From assembly GCA_014218235.1 (NCBI GenBank), contig CM024760.1, positions 13,310,049 to 13,374,048 on the forward strand: a DNA stretch of 64,000 nucleotides. Direction: 5' to 3'. Below are positions 36,882-49,154 of the stretch, in pieces; the first letter of the stretch is position 1, and each line of letters starts with the position of its first letter. The stretch is from Colocasia esculenta. Taxonomy: Eukaryota > Streptophyta > Magnoliopsida > Alismatales > Araceae. The notes under the pieces are model-generated. The model saw nothing but the letters and a program-made list of their open reading frames with translations, ran no database searches and was not told the origin of the DNA. A program made the position numbers and the translations under genes.

Positions 36882-39800
36882 ACCCCAATTCGGAATCGGC
36901 ACTTAGAGGCGCTCGTCACCTATTATCGTCTCAGGCGATAAGGCGCCATTTTCGAGTCGAAAATCAATCGTTTCGGGCTCCAAAATTTCGAATCCAGTAG
37001 ACGATCCACGGGTTTTTGCCGTAACGTCTCATCGTTTACGTGGCTCGCCTATGGGTCTGCAACTCAAGTCGCCTATCACGGCGATCGAAAGTCGTGCTCT
37101 TCTCGGCCAGAGAGCTCCTCTCGACGTCCTAAACGTGGGTGCACGAAAATCGTCGATATAGTCACCCCTGACGGATTATTTTCACCCCCTCTATGGAAAC
37201 TGTGCATAACTTTCCTCCCGGGTATCAGAATGCTTATGTATGACAATTCAGAATCGGCACTCTGTGACGGTCGCGAGACACCAGTTTCGCAGAATTCCGA
37301 GTTCGGAGCCCAAAATGCCATTGCGCAGCATCTATTCTAGTATACCGATTTTCGCACCCCTTCGGTAAGACGTAGATATTTCTTCGCCCGGAAAGCAGAA
37401 CCGCCGTGAGGCCCCAATTTGGAATCGTCCCTTCGACCCAGTCGACACTAGGTCGGATTCGGAGTGCCGATTTTGAATTGTGGTCACATAAGCGTTCTGA
37501 TACTCGAGCGGAAAGTTTGCCTAGTTCTTCCACAGAAGGGGTGAGAGTAATCCATCAGAGGTGACTATATCGGTGATTTTGGTGTGCCCACGTTTACGAC
37601 GTCGGGAGGATCTTTCTAGTCGAGATGAGCACGACTTCCGATCCGCCGTAATAGGCCGACTTTGAGTTGCGGCCCCACAGGTGAGCCATGTAAACGAGGA
37701 GACGTTACGGAGAAAACCCATAGATTGTCAGTTGGAATCAAAATTTTGGAGCCCGAAGCGATGGATTTTTGACTCAAAAATGGCACCTTATCATCTGAGG
37801 CAATATGTACCGACTAGCGCCTCTGAGTGCCGATTCGGAATTGGGGTCTTATAAGCGATTCCGATAACCGAGCCGAAAGTTATGCCTGTTTAACCGAGGG
37901 GTGTCGGAATCCGAGCGCATCGAAGCCGCGACCGCGCTCCCGGAGCGGAATTGGGGGCCGGATCGAAAATCTCCGAATCTGACCAAGTACTGACCGGGTC
38001 GAATTGACTATATTAAGATGAAACGACTTCCCATCGCTGTGATAGGCCGACACTGAGTTGTGGCCCCACAGGTGAGACATGTAAATGAGGAGACGTTACG
38101 GAAAAATTCCATGGATCGTCTTCCGGAATAGAAATTTTGGAGCCTGAAACGATGGATTTTCGACTCGAAAATGACGCCTTATCGCCTGAGGCGATAATAG
38201 GCGACGAGCGCCTCTGAGTGCCAATTCCGAATGGGGTCTTAAAAGCGATTTCTGATAACGAGCGAAAGTTATGCCCGTTTGACCGAAGGGGTGTCGGAAT
38301 CCCAGCGCAGGGGAGCCGCGACCGCGCTCCCGGAGCGGAATCTGGGTGTCGGACTAGAAATTTCCGAATCTGACACACAGTGTCGACTGGGTCAAAGTGC
38401 CGATTCTGAATTGGAGCTTCGCTGGTGGTTCCGCTTGCTGCGTGAAGAAAAATATGCGTCTTACCGAAAAAGTGCAAAAATTGGTGTACTATAACACACG
38501 TGGCACGATGGCATTTCGGGCTCTGAACATCAGAACTCCGCAAAACTGGCGTCTTCGCGACCGTCTTGGAGTGCCGATTCCGAATTGTGGTCACATAAGC
38601 AATCTGATACTTGGGCGGAAAGTTATGCCTAGTTCTTCCACAGAAGGGGGTGAGAGTAATTCGTCAGGGGTGACTATATCAGCGATTTTCGTACACCCAC
38701 ATTTATGACATCGGGAGGAGCTCTCTGGCCGAGATGAGCATGACTTCGATCCTCCGTGATAGGCTGACTCTGATTTATGATCCCACAGGTGAGCCACATA
38801 AACGAGGAGATGTTATGGAAAACCGTGGATTATCAGTTGGAATCAAATTTTGGAGCCTGAACGTGGATTTTCGACTCGAAAATGGTGCCTTATTGCCTAA
38901 ATGATATTACGTGACGAGTGCTTCTGAGTGCCGATTCCGAATTGGGGTCTTATAAGTGATTCCGATAACTGAGCCGAAAGTTATGCCCGATTCACCGAAC
39001 GGGTGTCAGAATTCGAGCGCAATCAGAGTCGCGACCGACGGGCGCGAAAATGCCTATTTCGCGGAATTCCGAGTTTGGAGCATCAAATGCCACTGTGCAG
39101 TGTGTGTTCTAGTACTTCTCGATTTTTGCACCCCTTCGGTAGGCGTGGATATTTCTTCTCCGCGAGCGGAACTGCCCACGAGGTCCCATTTGGAATCAGC
39201 ACTTCGACCGGTTGGCACTGGGTTGGATTCGTAGATTTTCGGTCCAGCGCCCCTATTCCGCTCCAGGAGCGCGGTCGCGGCTCCCGATTCGTTGGAATTC
39301 TGACACCCCTTCAGTCAACGGGCATAACTTTCGGCTCGATTATCGGAATCACTTATAAGACCCCAATTCGGAATCGACACTCAGAGGCGCTCGTCGCCAA
39401 CTATCGCCTCAAGCGATTACTCTCACCCCCTTCTGTGGAAGAATGGGCATAACTTTCCGCTTGTATCATCAGAATCGCTATTGTGACCACAATTCGGATT
39501 CGACACTCCGAGGCGGTCGTGAAGACGCCAGTTTTGTGGAATTCTGAGTTCGGAGCCTAAAATGCCACCTCCAGCCGATGATCCACGGGTTTTTACCATA
39601 ACGTCTCCTTGTTTACGCGGTCGCCTATGGGGCCGCAACTCAGAGTCCTCTCTATCACGGCGATGGGAAGCCATGCTCATCTCGGCCAAGAGCTCCTCCC
39701 GACGTCGTGAACATGGGTGCACAAAAATCACCGATATAGTCCCCCTAACGATTACCCCCTTCTGTGGAAGAACTGAGCATAACTTTCCGCCCGGGGTATC

Positions 39801-41055
39801 AATCACTTATGTGACCATAATTCGGGTTCGACACTCCGAAACGGTCGTGAAGACGCCAGTTTTGCATATTCCGAGTTCGAAGCCCGAAGCCACCTCACAG
39901 TGTGTGTACTTGTACACCGATTTTCACACCCCTTTGGTAAGATGCGGATTTTTCTTCGTCTGGTGATCGGAACCGCCCGCGAGGCCCCAATTCAGAATCG
40001 GCACTTCGACTCAGGGGGCACTTGGTCAAATTCGGAGATTTTCGATCCGGCCCCCAAATTCCACTCCGGAGCGCGGTCGCGGCTCTCGATGCACTTGAAT
40101 TCCGACACCCCTCGTTAAACGAGCATAACTTTCGGCTCGATTATCGAAAATCGCTTATAAGACCCCAATTCTAAATCGGCACTCAGGGTGCTAGTCGCTA
40201 CATATTATCTTAGGCGATAAGGCACCGTTTTCGAGTCAAAAATCCATCGCTTCGGGATCCAAAATTTCGATTCCAACCGACATTCTACGGGTTTTTGTCG
40301 TAACGTCTCCTCGTTTACACGGCTCACCTGTGGGGCCATAACTCAAAGTCGGCCTATTACGGCGATCAGAAGTTGTGCTCATCTTGGCCAGAGAGCTCCT
40401 CCCGACGTCGTAAACATGGGTGCACGAAAATCGCCGATATAGTCACCCCTGACGGAATACTCTCACCCCATTTTGTGGAAGAACTGGGCATAACTTTCCG
40501 CCCGGATATCAAAATCACTTTTGTGACCACAATTCAGAATCGGCACTCCGAGACGGTCGCGAGGACGTCAATTTTACAAAATTCCGAGTTCGGAGCCCGA
40601 AACGCCACCCCGCAGCGTGTGTACTAGTACACCGATTTTTGCACCCCTTCGGTAAGACGTTGATATTTAATCACTCGGTGATCGGAATCTCCCACAAGGC
40701 CCCAATTTGGAATCGGCACTTCGACCCGGTCGGCACTGGTTGGATTCGGAGATTTCCAGTCCGGCGCCCAGATTCTCCTCTGGAGCGCGGTCACGGCTCC
40801 TAATGCGCTCGGATTCCGACACCCATTCGGTCAAACGGGCATAACTTTCTGCTCGGTTATCGGAATCTCTTATAAGACCACAATTCACAATCGGCACTCA
40901 GAGGCGTTCGTCTCTAGTTATCTTCTTGAGTTCGAGTCAAAAATCCATCGTTTCGGGCTCCAAAATTTTGATTCCAGTCGATGATCCACAGGTCTTTTTC
41001 CGTAACGTCTCCTCATTTACGCGCTCACCTGTGGGGCTGCAACTCAGAGTCAGCC
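36881..41055. repeat. Complex satellite, type I, mixed orientation (-, +, -)
   Basis: Type I sequence in three pieces: 36,881-37,458 on -, 37,459-39,040 on + (CAGTTCTTCCACAGAAG then GTTTACGACGTCGGGAGG at about 37,593), and 39,041-41,055 on -. An internal deletion near 38,006 joins CGGGTCGAATTGACTATAT, skipping most of two subunits. Both type I marks (GGCCCCACAGGTGAG and AACGAGGAGACGTTACGG) are present. The block ends in the site CAGCC duplicated by the following insertion. Confidence 0.85.
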
Positions 41056-44000
41056 TGTGACGGACCGGGGTATTTATGCCCTTTAGGCTCCATATCCAGA
41101 TCTGCCTCCCGCGAACAGACCGAAGTCTCGCAAGGGATAGCTCACACAAGTGTCCAGTAAGAATATAAAGACAACCCCATAGTATAAGACACAAGAAAGT
41201 ACATGTGCTCATACCTGCATATACAATTTACAACTGTCCCATTATATTAATACATGTCCAATTAAAATGTACAACTACCTGGGGGCATACCCCGAGGGAG
41301 CACAAGCTCACAAAACACTAACTACTACACAACTGTTGGTGGTACAAGTCTGACACAACGCCGCTGCAAGCCAAACACTCGGCAAGCCCTGAAAAGAACT
41401 ATGGGGAGTGAGCCTCAACAAGTCACAGGCTCAGTAGGGACTACCCAAACAACATCGTAACCACGGACCCCTCAACCCCAATGGTTCTCACTGGCAGCAC
41501 CAATAGCCAAACCATTCATGCTCACAATATTTATATTTAAAATAACAGCTTAAATAGTAATTGATAAACAAATGCATATTCCTTATAAAGAAAGAGGAAC
41601 CATAGCTAGTCCGCTCACAATTGAAATGCCTAGGCCGCAAGCCTCACAGGCACATTATTCCAACATGGTCGCCTAAGCTACAAGCCACATAGGCAAACTA
41701 CTGCCTAGGCTACAAGCCTCATAGGCAACGTCTCAAGTACGAAGGTAATAGGATTGTTAACCAAAGCTGGTCCTTTATACCTCAAATCACAATATGTCGG
41801 AAACCACATACATCAAGTAACATGATCGGCTACAGCGGGCCAATCCATTACACATAAAAATCATATACGGTAGCTTACCCGAGGGAGGGTGAAGCACTTG
41901 AGTGGAAGGTCACACCACACGACCTCCACGAAACACAGTTCTACGTCCACACCAGAAAGACTGGTATACGACGTACCACCACAGACCATTACCCACACGG
42001 GTACAGGTACCTATTACCACAAGGTACCAGCACGGAAACCACAAGTAAACCAGTGCCGTAACAGGGCATACCATAGTAAGCTAAACCACATTTGGTGAGT
42101 CAACACTCACTAACCATAACCAAACTGTGCGACCACTCGGGCACACCACAAGCTACAACCGCAGTCACACTGTGCCAACACCAGGGCACACCTCAAATAA
42201 GTCAAACCTCGACTATGATCACTAACTCACAAACCACGACGAATAGCAAAGCACGAGTTGGAAAGGAACGACGCCACCACACGGGAACGGACTACTGGCT
42301 GATCAGGCCAGTATCCAACCCGGACAACACAACACAAGAACAACCTCTCATTCTCGTAGTCACGGACGAAAGGTCCCAACTGACGCTCCACGAGAACAAT
42401 CAAACAACTGTGGAGACCAACCAACACCACACCTGCAAACACACAGTTGCAGTCCATGCCTGCACCTCTAGGGTCTCTGGCCAGAGCACCCTAAAGTGGG
42501 CACTGGAAAACAGGTTTAGCTGGGGACCAGTATGTCTACTGGTGTCCGCACCCCCAACCACGAGCGCGCTACAAGCGACTGCACACCCACAAACACAAGC
42601 CGCTGCCCTACTGTCGTCTTTCCCTCAGCCGGACGTACAACTCAAACACAGGATGAGGGTGTCCAGGAAGACGACACAGACCTCGACGGTACCACACTGT
42701 ACCGGACAAACCCCGAGCACAACAAACACACGTGCCTGGCTCACAAGAACCTAGGGTACCCGACTAGAGAGGCATTCTGGAATAGGCGCCGGACCACCAC
42801 ACTCGACAAGCTTAACCGCGATGTCTACACCACCATTTCTATTATCATTCACTGTACACATATTAAAATTAGGAATAGCTTGTCCTAGTCACCCTGTGAC
42901 CTACAAGCTAACCTGCACAATCGCATACATAAACCATATTAAAATAATGTTACGACCTATCATTAGTCACATAGTGACCTTTACTGCCATACTAGGCACA
43001 ATACCAATTACACTCATACTTTATTACTTATCCATTTAGGATGTTTGCAAGAGATCCTAAAGGATCAAGGCTAGGTTCCAACGTGAACCTCATCGCCACA
43101 ACACCACGGATTAATCATAATAATTAAGACATAATAAACACAATGATACACGATATGCCTGCACATACAAACTACATGCACGACTCTAAACCACGTAGAC
43201 CCCACGTGTATAATACACCATGACTGGTGTACTACACATCATCCATGTAAACAATATCCAACACATGGACAACATGCACACATATATATTGCACATTAAT
43301 CACGTAAAGCATGCCCATCTCGTGAGCAACATGCTCTATGAGCGTAACAGGTGTACTGGCTCTCATTTGTCATTGCCATGCACACACAACCACGTGATAT
43401 GTACAACAAGAAGAACCTCATGAACACACTGCGCTAATACCTGTACAGGTTGGCGGCAGCATCGATTGCCGTCCTTGGTTATAGACGGCAGCATCCCCTG
43501 TCGTTAATACTAAGTAAACTCGATATTAACGGCTAGACATCTGGCCGTTATCTCCAACTGAAGAACCTGACGTCAATCGATGTTGACGTTAAGATCTTCA
43601 GCTCCCAGCGTATACAAACACACAGACCGGCCCAAGGCCAATCATACGGGCAACTTAGCCCTATAAACAATAAGAAAACAAGGGGAAACACTTCCTCTTA
43701 CATCTAAATACTATAATTAAACTGAAGAAACAAGATCCAACGCTTGGATCGATCAACCACCCAATTTCCCGGCATGGAGAATCCTTTCCCAAAAACTCAA
43801 TTAACATACAGTCTATGCAACAAAGCATGGCAAATCAACTAGGAAGATCAAAGGGTCCAGTCCCTACCTCCGAAACACATATAAACCCCGATAGAACCTC
43901 TATTTACACCGAACCCCTAGGAGCTTTCCCGCGAATACCGCCCTCCAATCCGTCATTCCCCGCCTGATCTGCTGCTACCACCGCACCACGGCCTTCCCAC

Positions 44001-44426
44001 GTGCTCTTGTCGACCGCCGGAAGTAGTGAAGAAGCCCAAGGGTACATGTGGGGGAAAAGAGGGGAGAAGGTGGGGAAAGAAGAAGGCTTGGGTTGCCCCC
44101 TAAAAACACAGGCGCCTCAGGTTAACGTCAACCTCTCTGCGCCGCTAACCAAACCGCCCCAACTAGCATCCACAACGCTCGCCGCCAAGTTCAACAGTAG
44201 ATGTCTACATCGATGGATGCCAAGAACATGACACGTAGACATCACACACCTGGACGCCAACCCACTGTTGATGTTCAGCACACTGAACACCAACACAGAT
44301 CCATACCACCAACTCCGGTAAGGATCCAATAAGAAACACACAACACAAGTCGCACTGGTCAAGATGTGACCACCCCATACGCTAAACCGAGGATCCACGA
44401 AGATCCGAAAAATGCGCGACGTTACG
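41056..44426. mobile_element. Probable solo LTR, about 3.4 kb, inserted in the type I satellite
   Basis: It starts TGTGACGGACC and ends GCGACGTTACG. The uninterrupted satellite site CAGAGTCAGCCTATCACGG is split with CAGCC repeated on both sides (41,051-41,055 and 44,427-44,431), a 5-bp target duplication. TGTGACG...CGTTAC is the kind of end found on long chromovirus (Ty3/gypsy) LTRs; the last base is G where A is canonical. No gag or pol domain is seen. An open stretch of 220 codons at 42,092-42,754 is Thr/Gln/His-rich with no family resemblance, and follows from the A/C-rich composition. Short repeats of the form CCTAGGCTACAAGCCTCATAGGC occur at 41,630-41,730. A second family member starts at 63,211. 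Confidence 0.7.
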
Positions 44427-45207
44427 CAGCCTATCACGGCGGTCAAAAGTCGTGCTCATCTCGGCCAAAGAGCTCCTCCCGACGTCGTAAACGTGAGCGC
44501 ACGAAAATTTTCGATATAGTCACCCTTGACGGATTACTCTCACCCCCTTCTGTGGAAGAACTGAGCATAACTTTCTGCCCGGGTATCAGAATCACTTTTG
44601 TGACCACAATTCGGAATCGACACTCTCGCTCCGAGACGGTCGCGAAGACGCCAGTTTGCGGAATTCTGAGTTCGATGCCCGAAATGCCACCTCTCAGCGT
44701 GTGTACTAGTACACTGATTTTCGCACCCCTTCAGTATGATACGGATATTTCTTCGCCCGGTGATCGGAACCGCCCACGAGGCCCCAATTTAGAATCGGCA
44801 CTTTGACCCGGTCGGCACTAGCTCTGATTCGGAGATTTCTAGTTCGGCACCCAGATTCCGCTCCGAGAGCGCGGTCGCGGCTCCCGATGTGCTCGGATTC
44901 CAACATCCCTTCGGTCAAACTGGCATAACTTTCGGCTCGATTACCGGAATCGCTTATAAAACCCCAATTCGAAATCAACACTCAAAGGCGCTAGTTGCAA
45001 TTATCGCCTCAGGCGATAAGGCGCCATTTTCAGGTTGAAAATCCATAATTTCAGGCTCCAAAATTTTGATTCTAGCTGACAATCTACACGTTTTTGCCGT
45101 AACGCCTCCTCATTTACGCGGCTCACCTGTGGGGCCGCAACACAGAGTCGGCCTATCACGACGATCGGATGTTGTGTTCATCTCGTCCAGAGAGCTCCTC
45201 CCGATGT
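44427..45207 (-). repeat. Complex satellite, type I, last unit
   Basis: The unit interrupted by the 3.4-kb LTR resumes at CAGCCTATCACGG. It runs through one full cycle (CTCGGCCAAAGAGCTCCTC at about 44,458, four heads on -) and stops at GAGCTCCTCCCGATGT, inside the block that normally reads CCCGACGTCGTAAACGTGGG. No satellite sequence is found to the right of this point. Confidence 0.88.
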
Positions 45208-46174
45208 TGTTGGATCGAGATGGCACAAATGATGTCCTAGAGGGGGGTGAATAGGACTTCTAACCTTTTAAATATTTATCTGAAATTAGACAACACTAAG
45301 GTAGACTTGTTAGTGTTAAGTGTAGTATGTGATTCAAGTGTAAATTGGCGGAAACAATCACACAATTGCATAATAAATTTGATCCTGCTTCGGCCCTTCC
45401 TACATAGAAGTCCTACGTCCAGTCCTCTAGGAAACCACTTGAGATTTCACTAACTTTCAAGAATACTTGGTCTTCTCTCACCCTTGAGAGGTATTACAAT
45501 CTCACTTACTCTCAAGTAAGTCTTCCCTCAACAGGGGTACAAAGACTACCTTTAACAAGGTCTTCCTTCACAAGAGGGACACTGCAGGAACAAACCTCCT
45601 ACAGATAGAATTGAAAAACACTTGTGTGTTTGCTCTAAAGAGTGAGCAAACAACGGGAATTCAAAAAGGAATATATATAGAAATTACAACACTAATCCTT
45701 TTTGAATCAAGGAGGGTGGACCAGAAGAATATCTAGTTACACAACTTCCACCCAACACAAACAAGACTTCTGTGAAGAGGAGAGCTTGGAAATTTTCGGA
45801 CTGTAGAAGCTCTCTATCTTGCAGCTCAGTAGAAGGTTTGTGAAGGCTCTTGCTAGCAGAAGACAGGAGTGAGTTGAATAAGTTGTTAGCTCGTTTCACA
45901 CACTTGGTGTCTCCTCTTGTTCAAACTTCGGCTTCTATATATGCTTCAGAGGATGTTTCTGTTTGAAACTATCCGTTGAAGATCTAGTCGTTTGAGGAGT
46001 TACCTTTGATCCTTTAGATGCAGATGAGATTTTGATATCCATTAGTCCTTCAGCTTTTTAGCATTCCAACGGCTTCAGACCATGCTTGTAGCTTCATAGC
46101 TTAAGAGTCAATCTTCAATTAATGTTCTATGAAAGCTCCATGCTGAAAACGTGCCTAATAAATATTCTGCAACA
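45208..46174 (-). mobile_element. Sirevirus-like (Ty1/copia) LTR, reversed, at the satellite border
   Basis: Read on -, it ends CTATTCACCCCCCTCTAGG...CGATCCAACA, a 3' end style common in plant Sirevirus LTRs; the Sirevirus at 51.6-61.2 kb has a similar CTATTCATCCCCC end. It would begin TGTTGCAGAATATT at 46,174. A TATA-like TATATATAGAAGCCG lies near 45,935 on -. Flanks do not show a matching 5-bp duplication and no satellite follows. It is either one LTR of a larger element whose body is lost or a fragment joined by rearrangement. The left boundary is good; the right boundary is a guess. Confidence 0.6.
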
Positions 46175-48149
46175 AGGATAAGACAAAAGAAAAGATACCT
46201 CCATACTTTCTGAGTTCCAATAAAAGAGTTTCTGATATTCAAGGTAAAATTGTCGAGTTGCTAAAAGCTAAAATTATCTATTTTTTAATTACATCGTTTC
46301 AAAATATACACATTATTGAATATGTACGGAAGTTGTTTGAAGACAATTTATATATGGAAACTCGTATGGCACTTCAGCGATCAGAAAACTATACCTGAAG
46401 AACATTTCTTTTCATGTGCACTCTTCTTTTAATATATATAAAATTATGCTATACTTAAAAAATTATTTTTTTATTTGTAAGCCCTATCTTATTTTTTATA
46501 CTTATGGCCAGTCTAAATTGAGTGCAGTGCATATAAATAAACGCAAGATTATATTTTCTTTTTTGCATTATAGAAATATTTTTTAATCCTAAATTGAACT
46601 TTGTTTTATATGCTTAAAATTGAGAAAATTAGCTGATCGTGATAGATAGATGACATTAATATATATCTATTATTTAACAATATATTAGAACTAGACTATC
46701 TATATCTATATTTATCCCAACAAAGAGTCGGACAACATATAGTTGTATCAAATTACAGGTTAGTTTAATCTTTTTAGTTTTAGTTTTCTCTATTTGTATT
46801 CAAGTTCATTTTTAGTTTTCAGGGAAGATAGACGAATTTTGTGATTGGCATTTGAGCAATGAGATAGTCCTGTTTTCGTTTTATGACATGAAAGATTCTA
46901 TTTGCATTTAAAAATTAAATATTTTAGTAACACATACATGATTACAATCACCAAAAAATAAAAAATATTGCGTAACAAAATGTGCATTCATATGATCACA
47001 GTGAAAAGACATTATAGTTTACCTCCTTAAAGCGCATTCAAAGATACATTACCATTACATGCGAATATCTTACAAAACTAGAACTTGTTTTTATATATTT
47101 TACAATTTAATGTTAAAAAATTAAAACTTTTGCTCATTTATTTGCCGTCCTACGAGGTCATTCAGCAACACTCGGACCGTTGATTAGAAAAAGAGTATAT
47201 ATAAGTTTTCAATATAAATATAATGATGAGGACACATTCAACTGAGCACCATGGAATAGTTGTAGAAAAATCAAGTAGGTATATGCATAATCATCATTTC
47301 TTCTTTAAGTCATAGGGAAAAAAGAACCCCATGTTTGATGCACATGCATGTGAACGATCCTAAATGTATGCCCAACTACAATTCAACTTGTACTCCACGA
47401 GAAAACCTACAGTAAGGCAGACAACAATGAGAAATGTTTAACTTCCAAAAACAAATAACTAATAAGTTGAGAAATGCTACTCTTCTAAAACAAGATTGGC
47501 TTGTCCGGATGATGCAGTGACCTCATCTCAAAGTGTTTTTAAATTCACACTATTTTTCTATAAAATCTATTTGTCCTACTTATCACAAACAACTAAATAA
47601 GTAGAACAAATAACAACCTATATATATCTGACTCACTCGATTATTATCTCACTTATCACGAGTGAGACAAATAATCAAATAAATAGAATAAACGGATTTT
47701 ATAAAAGATTTAAAAACATTATGAGTTGGAGCACACCTACCCTTGTATCCATCAATTCTAACCCTATCATTTCTCTGCAACATTCATCAGCTGCAAGCAA
47801 AAAGACCAACCAGCTATTAAGAAGCATTACTAGTGGCATCTCGGCATCGGATTCATACGTATCCTTTTGCAGGAAAACCGAAGAAAAAAAAAGGCAGAAA
47901 AGACCATGAATGTAAATTTTCATTGCCATATAAAACTGGATACTTGCAGTATACCGCAAGTACTGTCAGAGCTTTGCACGTGTATCAGTAAGAGGATCTT
48001 TTCTGAAGTAGCAATCTAAAGATGATGCTAATTTGAGGAACCTAGATGGATTCCCAAAGTCCACCAAGTCATCCACAGGCCCCGGTTACTATACGTACAT
48101 AGGTTTCTATGCTCAAACACTGCAAATAAACATGAACTCCACGTCGTTC
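46175..48149. other. AT-rich spacer without recognised genes
   Basis: High A+T with many stops in all frames. I see no conserved reading frame, RNA gene or ordered repeat. Short runs such as AATAAATAGAATAAAC and direct repeats of ACAAATAA near 47,600-47,700 are low complexity. It separates the satellite and LTR border from the 3' end of the VAL-type gene. Confidence 0.5.
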
Positions 48150-48600
48150 CTCAACCTTTTGTTCGGTGCCCCGTGGAGAAAATGGGGCAGGTAAACATAT
48201 CTAACCTCTTGAAGCCGCAGGGAGTTGGGACTCGGGAACTGTGGTGAAAGAATCCCCGGTTAAGAAAGGGACCTCCTCCTTGTCTACTTCTGTAAGCCTG
48301 CAAAGATATTTTGATACTTCGGGAGGCCTCCGAACCCCTTTGTCTCAATTAAGGCATACTCTTGACTACCACTGATACCATAGTCACATTCATTGGGTAG
48401 AGAATTGACGCCAAGCAAAGGGCAGAATGCTCTCAGATTTCCAAGTTTCCGGCATCTACCAGACTTCCTGCTCCTGAGCATCTCCGCCACCGCCCCTCTT
48501 GATAAAGCACCTGCACAGATATGAACAAAAGATGCCCGATTCCAGTGATTGAGAACCAGAAAATAAAATCCCTAAGCAGCAGCATCTTGGAGCAGCCTCA
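48150..48600 (-). other. Downstream of the VAL-type stop: probable 3' UTR, possible last exon
   Basis: On -, the sequence after the TGA at 48,601-48,603 still encodes, one frame away, MRLLQDAAA, which resembles a conserved block near the C-terminus of VAL proteins, and then stops. A CTGTGCAG acceptor-like site near 48,512 precedes an open stretch. I cannot decide between a spliced 3' UTR and a displaced coding end. Confidence 0.4.
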
Positions 48601-49154
48601 TCAAATTCCAGCATCAGACACAGGTGATGGTTCTTCCTCTCGATCTGGCTGCATGTTCAAATCAATCTGTGTCTTAATGGCAGATGGTAATGGTTTTCTC
48701 CTGTCAGAGTCCTCATCTTCAAAACCTTCACTCGGGGCAGCCGTACCGTCTGCTTCTTCACAACCCACATTACAGGTTGCTGGTTGATCACCCTCTTCCT
48801 GTGTCAACACTTCTTGCATTTGGGTCTCTTGTTGCTTCATTCGTGTGGTCTCAGCTTCCTTTTCGGACTGACGCTTTTCTTTTCTCAGCATGAGAGTCTG
48901 GAATCGCCTCTTGACAGTGAGACAGACATTGCATTGGCATGTTTGCTTGTGCTTGGGACCCTTGCCACTTGGTGGTTGGATGCAGACAATGCACGTGCAG
49001 CCAGGTCGGTGGCGTGGGTGCTTCGTAGTGGGCTGGGAAGAAGCGGGAAGGGGTTCACCCTCACCCATAATAGCAAGATTTGCAAGTGTGTCCAGACCAT
49101 CTGATGATTCAAGAGGATCATTTTCAAGCTTCCCCTTGCTCTTTTTCGAAGAAA
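48601..49154 (-). CDS. VAL: VAL-type exon with paired CxC motifs and EAR motif
   Basis: The acceptor CAG is at 49,155-49,157 and the stop TGA at 48,601-48,603. The exon begins SSKKSKGKLENDPLESS after a split codon. It carries two cysteine clusters (GCTCIVC and CQCNVC) separated by PPSGKGPKHKQT, a basic RRFQTLMLRKEKRQSEKEAE helix, a Gln/Glu-rich stretch and DLNMQP. The protein ends PVSDAGI. In relatives the sequence continues with a MMRLLQ-like block, which here sits in another frame just past the stop. Confidence 0.85.

Noticed and set aside
42092..42754. 220-codon open frame in the 3.4-kb element
   Set aside because: Thr/Gln/His-rich low-complexity product of A/C-rich DNA, with no domain. 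The element has LTR-like ends and target duplication, so this is LTR sequence.
4561..45207. CRISPR-like or rDNA spacer array
   Set aside because: Units are about 730 bases without short identical repeats and unique spacers, and no rRNA sequence is present. The organism is a plant.
47699..47959. 86-codon open frame on - upstream of the VAL 3' end
   Set aside because: No family resemblance, AT-rich surroundings and an overlapping open frame on the other strand.
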